Positions 35,013 to 45,354 are shown, counted from the stretch's first letter. The stretch is 64,000 nt of DNA from Branchipolynoe longqiensis (GCA_030323885.1 CM059188.1:113316776-113380775); one strand, 5' to 3'. Program-made: numbers and translations. Notes: a model not told the origin generated them from the letters alone.

Positions 35013-35130
35013 CGAGACGATGCGGTTGGATGCCGGGTTAGTCATAGAGCTGTGGAACAAGGGCATGTTGTGGGACAAACTCATCGGCACCCACTGGCTT
35101 CCCCTGATAAGCATCAAACACTCCAACCAG
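35013..35130 (+). CDS. unc13: UNC13 (Munc13) exon: C2A domain, middle part
   Basis: Exon of a presynaptic UNC13/Munc13 vesicle-priming protein. The acceptor is ttgttctttcag ending at 35012 and the donor is gtaaga at 35131. The exon is 118 nt: one base completes the previous codon, then 39 codons follow, so it leaves in phase 0. The peptide has [20 protein letters not shown], then [16 protein letters not shown]. These are the C2A landmarks I know from Munc13-1/UNC13B (LGL..EVWNKG, WD..VGT.W.PL, ..RQSN). In vertebrates the C2A domain homodimerises or binds the RIM zinc finger at active zones. The join to the exon at 41410 continues the alignment without a gap. The preceding C2A exons (beta strands before WEQDF) were not found upstream in the window. 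The identification rests on remembered family sequences and on two further exons in the right order and phase. Confidence 0.92.
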
Positions 35131-35177
35131 GTAAGATACTCTGCATCTGCATCTGAAAACATGCATGCATTATAGGA

Positions 35178-35581
35178 CATCATCATCATCATCATACCGT
35201 CGGTCGCGATGCGACAAAGACTGCTCTCATTACTTGACTGCCGCTCTCCTTCATAAAAGCTGCCTGCAAAAGTGTGGAAGTGCTCCTGCCTTTTGCAAGT
35301 TACCAGTGGCACTCTCTCGGGGAGCAAATAGAGGTTTCACACTGGCAAGAACATGTCCATACAGGTGCGAAACTATTTGTCCCTGCAGTGGCTGGTCGGG
35401 AGATGTTGGGAGTTCCATACATCAACCGCCCTAAATGCTGCCACAGTGACATGGTTTTCTGTTTACGGTTTGCTCCCTTAGCCTTCGGTTCTGTCAAGAA
35501 CCTGTACCACAAGGCAGTGGTTTACAACTCTGCAGGGCAGAGGCGTCAAACTCCCTGAGGTATTGCTATACCTGCAATACC
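35178..35581 (-). mobile_element. Non-autonomous retroposon with LINE 3' tail, intact insertion
   Basis: A 404-bp element flanked by a perfect 12-bp duplication tgcattatagga (35166-35177 and 35582-35593). On the minus strand it ends in atgatgatgatg preceded by the same 3' segment as the LINE at 26315-26926 (gtcgcatcgcgaccgac). Its body matches 53640-53985 over about 330 bp but does not match the LINE. A short internal stretch of the LINE-derived part present at 53560-53640 is missing here. It begins only 47 bp after the UNC13 exon donor. Confidence 0.8.
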
Positions 35582-35639
35582 TGCATTATAGGATGTAAAA
35601 CCCCAACAACCACCCAACACTGATAATACTGTGGTATCG

Positions 35640-36325
35640 CCTAGTCGGTTTCTCACTGAACTAGTCACTGGTCTACTGAGGTGATCTAGTCGGCTGGGTA
35701 TTCAGTGGGCTGCTCAGTGATTTGCTCAGTCAGCTGACCAGTTCTCTGCTCACTAATCTGCTCAATTAACTGTATAATTGACTGATCTGTTTTCTGCATA
35801 ATGATCTGCTCAATCAACTCTTCAATCAACTGACCAGTTATTTATTCAGTGATCTTCTCGATCAGCTGTTCAATCTACTGGTCAATTCACTTGTCAGTAA
35901 TTTGTTCAGTCAACTGTTCAATTAACTGCTCAATCAGCAACTCAGTGACCGAGCAGATGCACAGTCAATTGCTCACTTAGTTGCTCGATGACCTGCTAAG
36001 TGGCCTGCTTGGTGACCTGGTCAGTGGCCTGCTCAGTGCAATGCTCAGTGATCGGCTCAATGCCCTGCTCAGTGACCTGCGCAATGAAATGCCAGTTACC
36101 CCTTCAGTGACCTGCTCAGTGACCTGCTCAGTGACCTTCTCAGTGACCTGCTCAGTGATCTTCTCAGTGATCTGCTCTATGAGCTCAGTCACCTGCTCAA
36201 TGACCTGCTCAGTAAACCTTTCACTCAACCCTCAGTCAGCTCATTAGTGATTTCTTTTGGTCAATGAACTGCTCAGTGGATTTGTCAGTGATCTGCTCGG
36301 TGATCAGCTGGTCACTCGTTATTGG
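35640..36325. repeat. 12-bp minisatellite CAGTGACCTGCT, degenerate
   Basis: Clean near 36100-36180 (ctgctcagtgacctgctcag), decaying to either side with (ca)actg and gatctg variants. It starts about 50 bp after the LINE-tailed retroposon. Confidence 0.85.
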
Positions 36326-36347
36326 TCTATCCAGTTGGGTATTTAAA

Positions 36348-36692
36348 GCGGCATAGTCCGATGAAATATCAAATTTTCAAAACCAAACCAATTATCTAGA
36401 TTTGATTTGACATATCTAATTTAGATACTGATGCACTTATTAAGCATTTGTTTCTGCGTAGAAGCCAATACTGAGTCAATTTAACAGAACCTGTTACTCA
36501 AGAAGTCTATGCTGTCAGAGTTTTGGCAAGCGTGCCCAAACTAATTTTCCATGTTTGCACTCAAAATATCTCAAAAGTTTACCATTTAAAATAAAAGTAC
36601 CTTTGGACTAATGTAAAGTATATACTAGTGATCGATCTAATATATTTATCTCAGAAAAAATACTGAAATTCAAAACTATCGGACTATGCAAT
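36348..36692. mobile_element. MITE-A, near full length
   Basis: Starts aaagcggcatagtccgatga and ends atcggactatgcaatttta. The interior includes ttttggcaagcgtgcccaaa and gcactcaaaatatctcaaaa, also present at 44090 and 62020. 345 bp, no ORF. Confidence 0.75.
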
Positions 36693-36711
36693 TTTAAGGA
36701 TTTGCATGTTG

Positions 36712-37007
36712 GAGCTTTACATCCTTGCAACATCTACGGTCATATCAGGACGGCTACCGATTTGTGATGGTGCACACTCTTGTTGACTTTATAGTGTTCC
36801 CCCACTGGGAGGCAAGGCTGTCAGCACGATGACCTGATATCCCACTCAGTTGCATTATCCTGACACTGAGCCAACCAGTCCTTGCCCTATTGTAATAATG
36901 CTGAGCACCTGGCTAGGAAGCTAGAAGTATCAATTTAAAATCATTAGTTTCACTCGACCATGGTTCGAACCTGAGGGTTCGAATTCAAAGATCTACCAAA
37001 ACGGGGT
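36712..37007 (-). mobile_element. SINE-1, partial Ser-like head
   Basis: Tail gttggagctttacatccttg at left. The head is cut after gatctaccaaaacggg. Confidence 0.8.
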
Positions 37008-37148
37008 TTTTAGTATAATTCTGAAATGCGGGCAGCAGGATGAGCTGCAGGATAAGATGCTGGGTGGAATTCTAACTAAACTCGCCCAGCACAGTAAGCT
37101 CTCCGAAGAGCCTCCTGTTGCTGTTTGGTTTTTCGAGAAGATCAACTC

Positions 37149-37486
37149 AGACGGGATGGCCGAATGAGTTGAGCGTCCGTCTCCCATTTTAGTAGATCAT
37201 GGGATTCAAAGTCATGTTCAAACCCTCGACAAATGAAACCGATGACTTAAAAATGTATGCTTGTAACTTTCTAGCCAGGCGTCCGGCATTATTAGGATAG
37301 CGCAAAGACTTGTTGGCTCAGTGTCAGGATGATGTGTCTGAGTGGGATATCAGGTCATCGTGCCAGTGGCCTGATCTCCAAGTTGGGCAACCCTATGAAG
37401 TCGCCATGAGTGTGCATTGTCCCAAGTCGGTACCCATCCTGATATGACCTTAGATGTTGCCAGGACTTAAAACTCCGACAACAAAC
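37149..37486 (+). mobile_element. SINE-1, Ser-like head
   Basis: cagacgggatggccgaatga ... gccaggacttaaaactccga. Confidence 0.87.
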
Positions 37487-38020
37487 CAACTTTCCAGTAA
37501 GATGCTGGCAGATGGTTGCCATAGCTAAGCTGCTCAGTTAACCGAGGGTTGCGCTGCTAGGTGCTCCGTTCGGTGAGCTGCTTGCTGAGCTGCTGCTGCA
37601 CCTGGTGCTGCCACCTGGTGTCATATGTAAGCATCGCGTAGACACCTACACACTGGTGCTTCCACCTGTGTGATGATTCCGCAAAGAGGAGCAAGACATC
37701 CCTCCCCCTCCCCCTTTAATGTTCTCAAAGTCTTCTTAAAATTGCATAATCCGATGGACCTGAGTTACTGTCATTTTCTGAGATAATGCAAGCATTATCT
37801 ACCTGAGGGTAACTGTTATTTCGAAGGGTTCACTTTTGAGATATTTGAAGTGCAAACATGTAAAATTAGCTTCTGCAGTAACACGTTCTATCAAATTGTT
37901 TCAGTGTTCCCTTCTATGTGGCAACAAATGTTGAATACATGCACCAGTATCTAAGTCGGATACGTAAAATCAATTCTAGATAATTGTTTTGGTTTTGAAA
38001 ATTTGATGCGTTAACGGACT

Positions 38021-38748
38021 CAATCAATCAATAGTTCCGTCCTCTAGTCGAGGGGACCAGACGGGATGGCCGAATGAGTTAGAGCGTCCGTCTCCCGTGC
38101 TGGTAGATCGTGGGGTCGTGGGTTCGAGTCCCGGTCGAGTCAAACCAATGACTTTAAAATTGATACTTGTCGCTTCCTAGCCAGGCGCTCGGCATTATTA
38201 GGATAGGGCAAGGACTGGTGTGCTCAGTGTCAGGATAATGTGACTGAGTGGGATACCAGGTCATGGTGCCGGCGGCCTGGTTTCCCAGTGGGACAGCACT
38301 ATAAAGTCGCCATGAGTGCGCACTGTCACAAGTCGGTACCCGTCCTGATATGACCTTAGATGTTGCTAGGACGTAAAACAACAACAAAACAACATCTAGT
38401 CGAGGGTGGATGCAATGGTTCTCCACTTGTCCCGATGGTGTGCTGTTCTGATAGACTGTGAATAATTCAAGCCTGTCCACTGTGAAATATTTGTAAACCA
38501 TGATGTTCTTGGTCTCCCTCTCCCTCTGCTGCCATTCACCTTCCCTTCCAACAATGTACGGTATATTGAACTCTGACGAATGATGTGGCCAAAATAAATA
38601 AGTTTCTTTGTCTGTATAGTGGCAAACAAGCTTTTCTTATTTTTAATTTTTCTGAGAACTTCTTTGTTGGTGATCTTCTTTGTCCATGATATTTTCATCA
38701 TCCTTCGATAAGTCCACATCTCAAATGCTGCTAAACGTTTGTACATTT
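38021..38748 (-). pseudogene. 5'-truncated LINE inserted in MITE-A, itself split by a SINE
   Basis: The minus-strand frame from 38746 to 38396 encodes YKRLAAFEMWTYRRMMKISW, TKKITNKEVLRKI, LIYFGHIIR, GRGRPRTSW and WRTIASTLD, the typical C-terminal block of an animal LINE reverse transcriptase. The 11-bp duplication gttaacggact flanks it (38010-38020 and 38749-38759). The 3' end has a tetranucleotide tail, caatcaatcaat on the plus strand. A SINE-1 copy (38055-38394) interrupts it just past its stop codon. Confidence 0.88.
38055..38394 (+). mobile_element. SINE-1, Ser-like head, innermost of a triple nest
   Basis: 340 bp flanked by perfect tctagtcgaggg (38043-38054 and 38395-38406), inserted just 3' of the stop codon of the LINE fragment. 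Among the least diverged copies in the window. Confidence 0.94.
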
Positions 38749-38974
38749 GTTAACGGACTATGCAGCTTTAATAGACCCTTAACATTCTGCTCAGATTGTG
38801 TACTGCGAATTGTACTAGTGATGGAATGATTACATAATAGATCTAAATCAAATAAGACAATGGACATTCATCTTAATCGGGGAGGTTTTAAGCATTCCCT
38901 GAAATTGGCAATGCAAGGGCCCTTGATGTGAACTGCCTTAGATTCTACATAGCTTTACTAAAAGCAATAAAAGA

Positions 38975-39165
38975 TGTTTGTTTGTTGTTGTTTTACGTCC
39001 TAGCAACATCTAAGGTCATATCAGGACGGGTACCGACTTGTGACAGTGCGCACTCATGGCGACTTTATAGTGCTATCCCACTGGGAAACCAGGCCGCCGG
39101 CACCATGACCTGGTATCCCACTCAGTCACATTATCCTGGCACTGAGCACACCAGTCCTTGCAATC
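38975..39165 (-). mobile_element. SINE-1, head-truncated
   Basis: Tail tgttgttgttttacgtccta. Cut after cacaccagtccttgca. Confidence 0.78.
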
Positions 39166-39210
39166 GTGCCTGCAACAGGGGGCAGTAGCTTAATTGGCGC
39201 ATTTAATAGA

Positions 39211-39513
39211 TTTGGTTGGTTGTTGGAGTTTTACGTCCTGGTAATATCAGGATGGGTACCGACTTGTGATAGTGTGGACTCATGGTGATTTTATAGTGCT
39301 GCCCCAGTGGGAAATCAGGCTGCTGCCACCATGATCCGATATCCCACACATTCACATTATTCTGACACTAAACAAACTAGTCCTTGCCCTATCCTATTAA
39401 TGCCGAGTGCCAGGCTAGGAAGCGACAAATATCAATTTTATAAGTCATTCGTTTGACTCGACTGGGACTTCTGACCTTCCGTATGTGAGGTCCATGCTCT
39501 ACGTGTTTGGAAG
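39211..39513 (-). mobile_element. SINE-1, Lys/Ala-like head
   Basis: Tail ggttgttggagttttacgtc with a short deletion of the aacatctaaggtc segment. Head ccatgctctacgtgtttgg. Confidence 0.8.
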
Positions 39514-39649
39514 CAGCGCATTCATGCTATCAACCTTCTGATGATGCGATGATGTCTCCAGAGGAGACAACTCCGGTCCTCTTTTAGAACTTCTAATCCC
39601 AGTGGTGTTAATTGGAAGGTGCCAGTGTAGTTTTACCTGGCATCTGGGT

Positions 39650-40215
39650 TAGTTGTGGGAGTTTTAAATCCTGGCAACATCTAAAGTCATATTAGGATGG
39701 GTACCGAGTTGTGACAGTGCACACATATGGTGACTTTATAGTGCTGTCCCACTGGGAACCCAGGCTGCCAGAACCATGGCCCAATATCCCACTCAGCCAC
39801 ATTATCCTGACACTGATCTAACCAGCCTTTGCCCTATCCTAATATTGCTGAACGCCAAGCTAGGAAGTGACAAGTGAAGAGTTCATGCGTAAAACCACAT
39901 AAACAAGTATCCAAAAATGGAGATAAACATTGGAATCAAACATAGAAAAATGACTTCTTTTTTAAAAATTCCTACTTTTTTGTTCATTCTCCATAACCAT
40001 GTGATCAAATAAAAAATGGGATTAGTGAGAATTAAAATTATTTTCAGGAAAAAATCTTGTATTTATGGTAATGTTTTGGATTGGCGTTTACATGGTTTTG
40101 CGCCTGAACTCTTCAAGTATCAATTTCATAAGTCATTGGTTTGATTCGACCTGGAATCGAACTCTCGATCTCCAAGGAGGCCTGCGGTCTACCTATTCGG
40201 CCACAGCGTCCAGTT
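39650..40215 (-). mobile_element. SINE-1, Lys/Ala-like head, split by MITE-B
   Basis: 39650-39876 carries tail and body, 40114-40215 carries caagtatcaatttcataagt and the head (gcggtctacctattcggcca). Confidence 0.85.
39877..40113. mobile_element. MITE-B inserted in a SINE-1
   Basis: Inverted ends aagagttcatgcgtaaaacc and ggttttgcgcctgaactctt. It splits a minus-strand SINE-1 at its gacaagtatcaa segment, giving flanks caagtg/caagta (6 bp). 237 bp, no ORF. Confidence 0.85.
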
Positions 40216-40336
40216 TGTTTAAGTGTTAAATATTATATTCCGAATTTGTTTGTGATTTTTTTTAAAGTTTTAAATATTGGCTGTAATGTATTCTGAATGA
40301 GTGCAGAGAGGGATGTATTGGTTAAGCTGCCAGTTA

Positions 40337-40683
40337 TACCAGACGCAATGCCCCACTCTGTAGAGCACAGGCTTCCTGCGTGGAAGGTCCCCAGTTTGAA
40401 TCATGGTCGAGTCAAACCAATGACTTACAAAATCGATACTTGTCACTACCTAACCTGGCGCTCTGTATATTTTAGAATAAGGCAAGGACTGGTTAGCTCA
40501 ATATCAGTATAATGTGACTGAGTGGGAAACTGGGCACTGGTGCCAGTTGCCTGAGCTCTCAGTGGGGCAAGACTATAAAGTCGCCATGAGTGCACACTGT
40601 CAAAAGTTGCTACCCGACCTGATGTGACCTTAAATGTTGCGAGGATGTAAAACTGAAGCAAACAAATAAATAAATAAATAAAT
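40337..40683 (+). mobile_element. SINE-1, Lys/Ala-like head, (AAAT)n tail
   Basis: ctgtagagcacaggcttcct gcg, body, tail gcgaggatgtaaaactgaag then (caaa/taaa)n. Confidence 0.84.
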
Positions 40684-40767
40684 AAAAAGGAATCCTCTGT
40701 CTATAAAATTGAGTACCAATAGATGGTTAGGAACAGGATTGCCTGAAAAGGTAAGCTACCATTAACG

Positions 40768-41002
40768 AAGAGTTCAGGCGTAAAACATCATAAATATCAA
40801 TCCAAAGATTGAGATAAATATTGGAGTCAAACCTTCAGAAAGTTCATTTCTTTTACATTCATATGTTTTTGCCTCTTGCTCCATAACTATTTCATTACAA
40901 AAAATGAGGAGTTATTGGGAATTAAAATTACTCTCAGGTTAAAATCTGTTATTTTAATTTTTTTTTAAATTGGCGTTTACAGGGTTTTGCGCCTGAACTG
41001 TT
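40768..41002. mobile_element. MITE-B copy
   Basis: Ends aagagttcaggcgtaaaaca and gggttttgcgcctgaactgt. The interior tccataactatttcattaca and gaattaaaattactctcag are shared with the other copies. It ends 36 bp before the duplicated splice acceptor of the UNC13 exon. Confidence 0.8.
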
Positions 41003-41054
41003 CAAATTGTGTAGCCTGACATTAATTATGTGTGCGCTTGCCTTGTCACAGGGA

Positions 41055-41395
41055 GAGCAGGGTGTAGCTCAGGTTGTAGCGTGTCCACGTGTGAAGGTGT
41101 CGGTTATCATATCGATCCTGCTCAGTGGACCAAATTGCAGTTTGGGGCTATTTTCCGTTCCAACCAGTGGTCCACAACTGGTTCATTAAAGGCTGTGATA
41201 TGTGCTGTTCGTCTGTGGGAAAGTCCCTATAAAAGACCCCTTGCTGCTTATCGGAAAGAGTAGCCTATTTGGTGGCAGCAGGTTTCCTCCAAAGAAATAT
41301 GTCACAGTGACCATATGTTTGATGTTCAATAGCCGATGATATGAAAATCAATGTGCTCTAGAGGCGTCGTTAAATAAAACAAGCTTTACTTTCAT
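41055..41395 (+). mobile_element. SINE-2, full length, at the UNC13 exon boundary
   Basis: The head agggtgtagctcaggttgta g...ggtgtcggttatcatatcg is tRNA-like. The body is gctattttccgttccaacca, ctgctgt-like and ttgctgcttatcggaaagag, and the tail gcgtcgttaaataaaacaag ctttactttca. Flanks ttgccttgtcacaggga (41038-41054) and ttgcctcgtcacaggaa (41396-41412) are a 17-bp target duplication with two differences. The exon acceptor lies inside the right copy. Confidence 0.88.
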
Positions 41396-41409
41396 TTGCC
41401 TCGTCACAG

Positions 41410-41533
41410 GAAGGGGACGGCAAGTGGCTGTCGCTGGACTCTGAACTGATCATGCGTAATGGCGTCGTGATCGGAACGCAGACTCCCACAGGGCACAGCG
41501 TGCTCCTAGATGCCCGGTTCGAACTGCCCTACG
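41410..41533 (+). CDS. unc13: UNC13 (Munc13) exon: C2A domain, C-terminal part
   Basis: The acceptor is tcgtcacag ending at 41409 and the donor is gtaagt at 41534. The exon is 124 nt, enters in phase 0 and leaves in phase 1. It encodes EGDGKWLSLDSELIMRNGVV then IGTQTPTGHSVLLDARFELPY. This matches the end of UNC13 C2A, where vertebrate proteins read GEWLTLDSQVIM..., then GT+.PT.H..LLD.RFELP. A SINE-2 copy lies immediately upstream (41055-41395), and its target-site duplication includes the acceptor itself, so a second copy of the acceptor sits at 41051. The intron from 35131 to 41409 is 6.3 kb and consists almost entirely of transposons and minisatellite. Confidence 0.93.
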
Positions 41534-42360
41534 GTAAGTGTGCCACACCTTAGATGTGGCTAGGAGGTTAGATCCCACGACAGGCAGGCAGCACTGTGTG
41601 GAGTGAGCGACTCGATTGAGTAAATCAGTCTCTGACTGTGAGCGTTGTGACAGAGACTTGGTTCGAATGAGGCCCAGTAGGCAGGGTCCATATGGGGCTT
41701 GGGAAGTCTCGAAAAGTGTTGAACTTCATTTGCTCCAATATTAAGGTGTTGAAATGCCTTGACTTTAACCTATTTTGGGGTAATTAGTCTTGATGAGCCC
41801 TGAATTCCGTTAAACTGTCCCCACTGATCTAAGTTAGTCTGAAATCGGCATTCACCATAGTTGCTTTTTCATGAAATCCTAATGAAAATAGTCTTGAATT
41901 CCTATCAAAAACATCCTTGAAATAGCCTTGAATTCCATCTCTTCGCATGTGTTCAGACGCTAAGGGTGGCAGTGGGACACAACACATTATCTTCATTCAG
42001 AGATAGAAGTAGAGCCAGTACCAAGTGTTGTCAAGTACTTAAACACCAATTACCAAGCACTCTTTCTACACTCTGGACATCGTTCGCTGCAGTTAGTTCG
42101 CACGTTGTCTCCAGATATGTACAAATTCGTGAATTAGTCCAAACCGATTATTAATCGATAATTGAATGGGTTGCTCAAACCGATGATTGATTCGTGAAGA
42201 TGCAACCGACTCTCCTCAGTATGGTATATATATATATATGTTATAAACTGTTGGGAAGTGAAGTAATTTTCAAATTTTTAGAGTTAATATCCGAAATTAC
42301 CTAAATTAAACTCCTTATCATATGGCAATAAAACTAAGGTTCCTTGTTATTTCCTATGCA

Positions 42361-42450
42361 GATATATATAGATATATATATTACATATATTATATATATT
42401 ATATATATTATATATATTATATATATTATATATATTATATATATATATAG
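42361..42450. repeat. ATATATT microsatellite
   Basis: Repeats of attatatat. Duplicated flanks gttataaactgtt.aggaa.t occur at 42240 and 42453. Confidence 0.85.
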
Positions 42451-42957
42451 ATGTTATAAACTGTTAGGAAATAAAGTAATGTTCGGATTTTTAGAGTGTT
42501 TTTTTTTGACGGGGTGTTTATGCTGTCCATAACATATAAGCCCGGATGATCAGGCTTATTTTCAATGCTGGGCAGTTTTCGGTTTTATTTTCTTAAAGTT
42601 ATTGTCTGTGGTTAGTAATTCTATGTTAGTTCTTTTTTTTCCTTCTTGATAATTGTTCTCCTTCTACTCTATCCCTAGACTAGCCTACTCTATTTACATA
42701 TTATTGGCTTGTACACAATTGAGGGTTGGTATATGGTTGAGGTGTGGTTTTGTTGATATCTGCTTAAGTTAATATCGGAAATTTCCTAAATTAAATTCCT
42801 TATCATATGGCAGTAAAATGAAAGTTTCTTCTTAATTCCCTATCAAACACGAATTTCAGTTTGATCCTGTAGTAACTTTTAACAAATATATTATATACAG
42901 CAGACGATCCGCGTCCTAAAGCCTGGCTACGTAGCCGTCTTACGCGGTATTCACTAA

Positions 42958-43347
42958 AGGGGCTGTCACATTACGACGTATGGCCTTAGCGTATGCCGAC
43001 GTATGCGATTTTTGACCAACACGTCGGCATACGGCATCATACATTGCGTATACATTGGGCATATGTTGAGTACGCTAGGGATATGTTGAGTATGTACGTA
43101 ACGTTGGTCAGTGTACCATCAGCGTATGCAAATGTTTTGCAAACGTTTTGTGAGACACAGGAATGCTCTCAATAGGTCAGAGATACGTTCTGCATATGTT
43201 ACGTACATTGTGTGTACGTTGTGTGTACACCCATTTTTATACCTCGCAGCGTGAAAAGTTGGGCATATGCCGACCTATTTTGATTTGAAATTTATTTCAA
43301 CACATTACGCACACACCGGCGCCATACGTCGTAGTGTGACAGGGCAT
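42958..43347. mobile_element. GTCACA-family hairpin MITE (copy d)
   Basis: Ends aggggctgtcacattacgac and tcgtagtgtgacagggcat, flanked by taa (42955-42957 and 43348-43350). Arms consist of cgtatg/gtatgttgagtacg/gtgtacgtt words. No protein-coding signal. Confidence 0.78.
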
Positions 43348-43439
43348 TAAACAACATCTACTTCACGATCTAATTATCAAGTATATTGTGCTGATTTCTC
43401 CTCCTCTCTGCGTGACAGGTTCTATTTAAATAGCTAATC

Positions 43440-43766
43440 ACCAGACGGGACGTCTGAATGAGTTGAGCATCCACCTCTGGCTTTGGCAGATTGTGGAATT
43501 CGATCCCTAGTCGAGTCAAACCAATGACTTACAAAATTGATACTTGTCACTTCCTAGCTTGGCGCTCGGCATTAATACGATAGAGCAAGGACTGGTTGGC
43601 TCAGTGTCAGGATAATGTGACTGAGTGGGATATCAGGTCATGGTGCTGACGGGCAGGTCTCACAGTGGCTCAGCACTATAAAGTCACAATGAGTGCACAC
43701 TGTCACGACTCGGTTGATATGACCTTAGATGTTGCCAGGATGTAAGACTCCAACAACCAATCAACC
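43440..43766 (+). mobile_element. SINE-1, Ser-like head, 11-bp duplication
   Basis: Flanked by aatagctaatc (43429-43439) and aatagctgatc (43767-43777). Tail gccaggatgtaagactccaa. Confidence 0.9.
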
Positions 43767-43990
43767 AATAGCTGATCGGCTCCCGACAATCGTGAAGGTC
43801 AGACCTCTCGAAGTACACTACCTCTGGTAGGAAATAACCACTGCCAGTGGCGCCACCTATCGATTCGCGCTTAAAGCTCCGCGTTCGGGGGGTAGAAGAA
43901 CATAATAATACTGAAGCATGTGACTGACATTGGTACGCCTCTAAATATTACTTTTAAACTTCTTTGAAAAAAATAAAAGCAATAATATTT

Positions 43991-44566
43991 AAAGTTGCAT
44001 AGGCCGATCGTTTTTAGGTTCTGACATTTTCTGAGATATATTCTACATTCGTTTACTTTTAAGTAACTTTTATTTTAAATAGCTAACTTTTGAGATATTT
44101 TAGGTGCAAACACGCAAAATTAATTTTGGTAAACATGCCAAAACTCTGACATCATAGGCTTTTGCAGGAAGAGGTTCTATTAAATTGACTTAATATTCCC
44201 TTCTATGGGCCGACACATGAAGAGTTCAGGCGCAAAACCATGTAAACGCCAATCCAAAAATGGAGATAAACATCGGAATGAAACCTCCAAAAAGTTGATA
44301 TCTTTGTATTCGTACTGTTTTGTTCATTGTTCCATATCCATGTGATCATATGAAAAGTGGAATTAGTGAGCTTTAAACTTATTTTCAGGTAAAAGTATAT
44401 TATTTAAACTCAATTTTTGGATTGGCATTTACGTGGTTTTGCACCTGAACTCTTCACATGTTTAATTAGTGCACCAGTATCTAACTTCTAAGTTAAATAT
44501 GTAGAATCTAAATAATTGTTTTGGTTTTGAAAAGTTGATGTTTTCATCAGACTATGCAGCTTTAAT
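43991..44566. mobile_element. MITE-A host of nested MITE-B
   Basis: Starts taaagttgcataggccgatc and ends catcagactatgcagcttta. The MITE-B at 44220-44454 interrupts it, with a duplicated cacatg. The rest is collinear with the copy at 37736 (gttctattaaattgacttaa, ttcccttctatg). Confidence 0.8.
44220..44454. mobile_element. MITE-B inserted in MITE-A
   Basis: Ends aagagttcaggcgcaaaacc and ggttttgcacctgaactctt, flanked by perfect cacatg duplications (44214-44219 and 44455-44460). 235 bp. Confidence 0.88.
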
Positions 44567-44682
44567 TATAAACCCGGCATACCAACGCGTGTGAGAGAGA
44601 GAGAGCACTCACTAGCCATCTCAGTCTCGCCCGCATCCCAGTCTCTTTGACGGGTTTGCCAACATTAATTTGGCATGGTTTC

Positions 44683-44819
44683 ATTTCAGATATCTCAAAA
44701 GTTAGCCATTTAAAAGAAAATTGCTTTAAACTAAAGGAAAGTAGATTATAGCGATCAACCTCATATAGTTATCTCAGAAAATGACAGAAACTCAAAACCA
44801 TCGGACTATGCAACTTTAA
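44683..44819. mobile_element. MITE-A, right half
   Basis: Contains atatctcaaaagttagccat and gcgatcaacctcatatagtt and ends accatcggactatgcaactt. The left half is absent. Confidence 0.65.
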
Positions 44820-45003
44820 TAATATAATACGCACTTCCATCTGCCCTGTGGTTTTACAACCCCGCTCTTATAACTATGCACTATACCTGCCTGGGACTGG
44901 GAATCAGTGAATGGGCGCATTGTGTGACCTTGACCTTTCACCCCGACGTGCTTGTTTCCGTTGACCTTGCCTTGACCTGTATTGTCTCTCTCGCCGCGTA
45001 CAG

Positions 45004-45021
45004 GCGAGACGGAACCCCGAG
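45004..45021 (+). CDS. unc13: Candidate 18-nt UNC13 microexon
   Basis: Eighteen bases lie between a pyrimidine-rich acceptor (tgtctctctcgccgcgtacag, ending 45003) and a good donor (gtatgt at 45022). The flanking UNC13 exons meet in phase 1, and 18 nt keeps that phase. Inclusion would change ..FELPY-D-LPESE.. to ..FELPY-GETEPR-D-LPESE... Skipping gives the spacing of vertebrate UNC13 (FELPLDIPEEE), so this would be an optional cassette. Position, phase and both splice signals are seen directly. That it is spliced in, perhaps in neurons where microexons are common, is inference. An 18-nt match could arise by chance in a 16-kb intron. Confidence 0.42.
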
Positions 45022-45354
45022 GTATGTAATGGCCACCCAGCCCACAGACGCTTGTCTCTGTCGTCCTTGCTGCTTGCCGCGTCTCACCACAGCCCAGGCG
45101 CCCCATCGCACCCCGCCGGCCTGCCCCCTGGCGGGAAAGCGGCGTGTCATGGGCGCCTGGTATAGTCCCCCCGCCCCACACCGGCCATCAGGCCCTGTAG
45201 CTGAATCAGTCCTCATAGCCTAGCTAGCTAGCCCTGACCCTCATGTCGCACACCCCCCCTCCCCCGCCCTCTCTCCCTCCATCTCCCCCCTCACTTCACA
45301 GCCAACTCCACCACCACGTGGTACATCATCCAGGGTGACCACGTGACCGACACC

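Larger units (their letters stand above)
37736..38773. mobile_element. MITE-A host of a nested LINE and SINE
   Basis: Left part 37736-38020 (ttaaaattgcataatccgat ... gttttggttttgaaaatttg), then the LINE at 38021-38748, then the terminal piece 38760-38773 (atgcagctttaat). The target duplication gttaacggact lies inside the MITE end. Confidence 0.78.

Noticed and set aside
38055..38140. Genuine tRNA-Ser gene
   Set aside because: The tRNA-like segment is fused to the common SINE body and repeated dozens of times. It is a SINE head.
44816..45223. 115-121-residue frames over the candidate microexon
   Set aside because: They have no homology I can name. The only supported signal is the 18-nt segment with splice sites.
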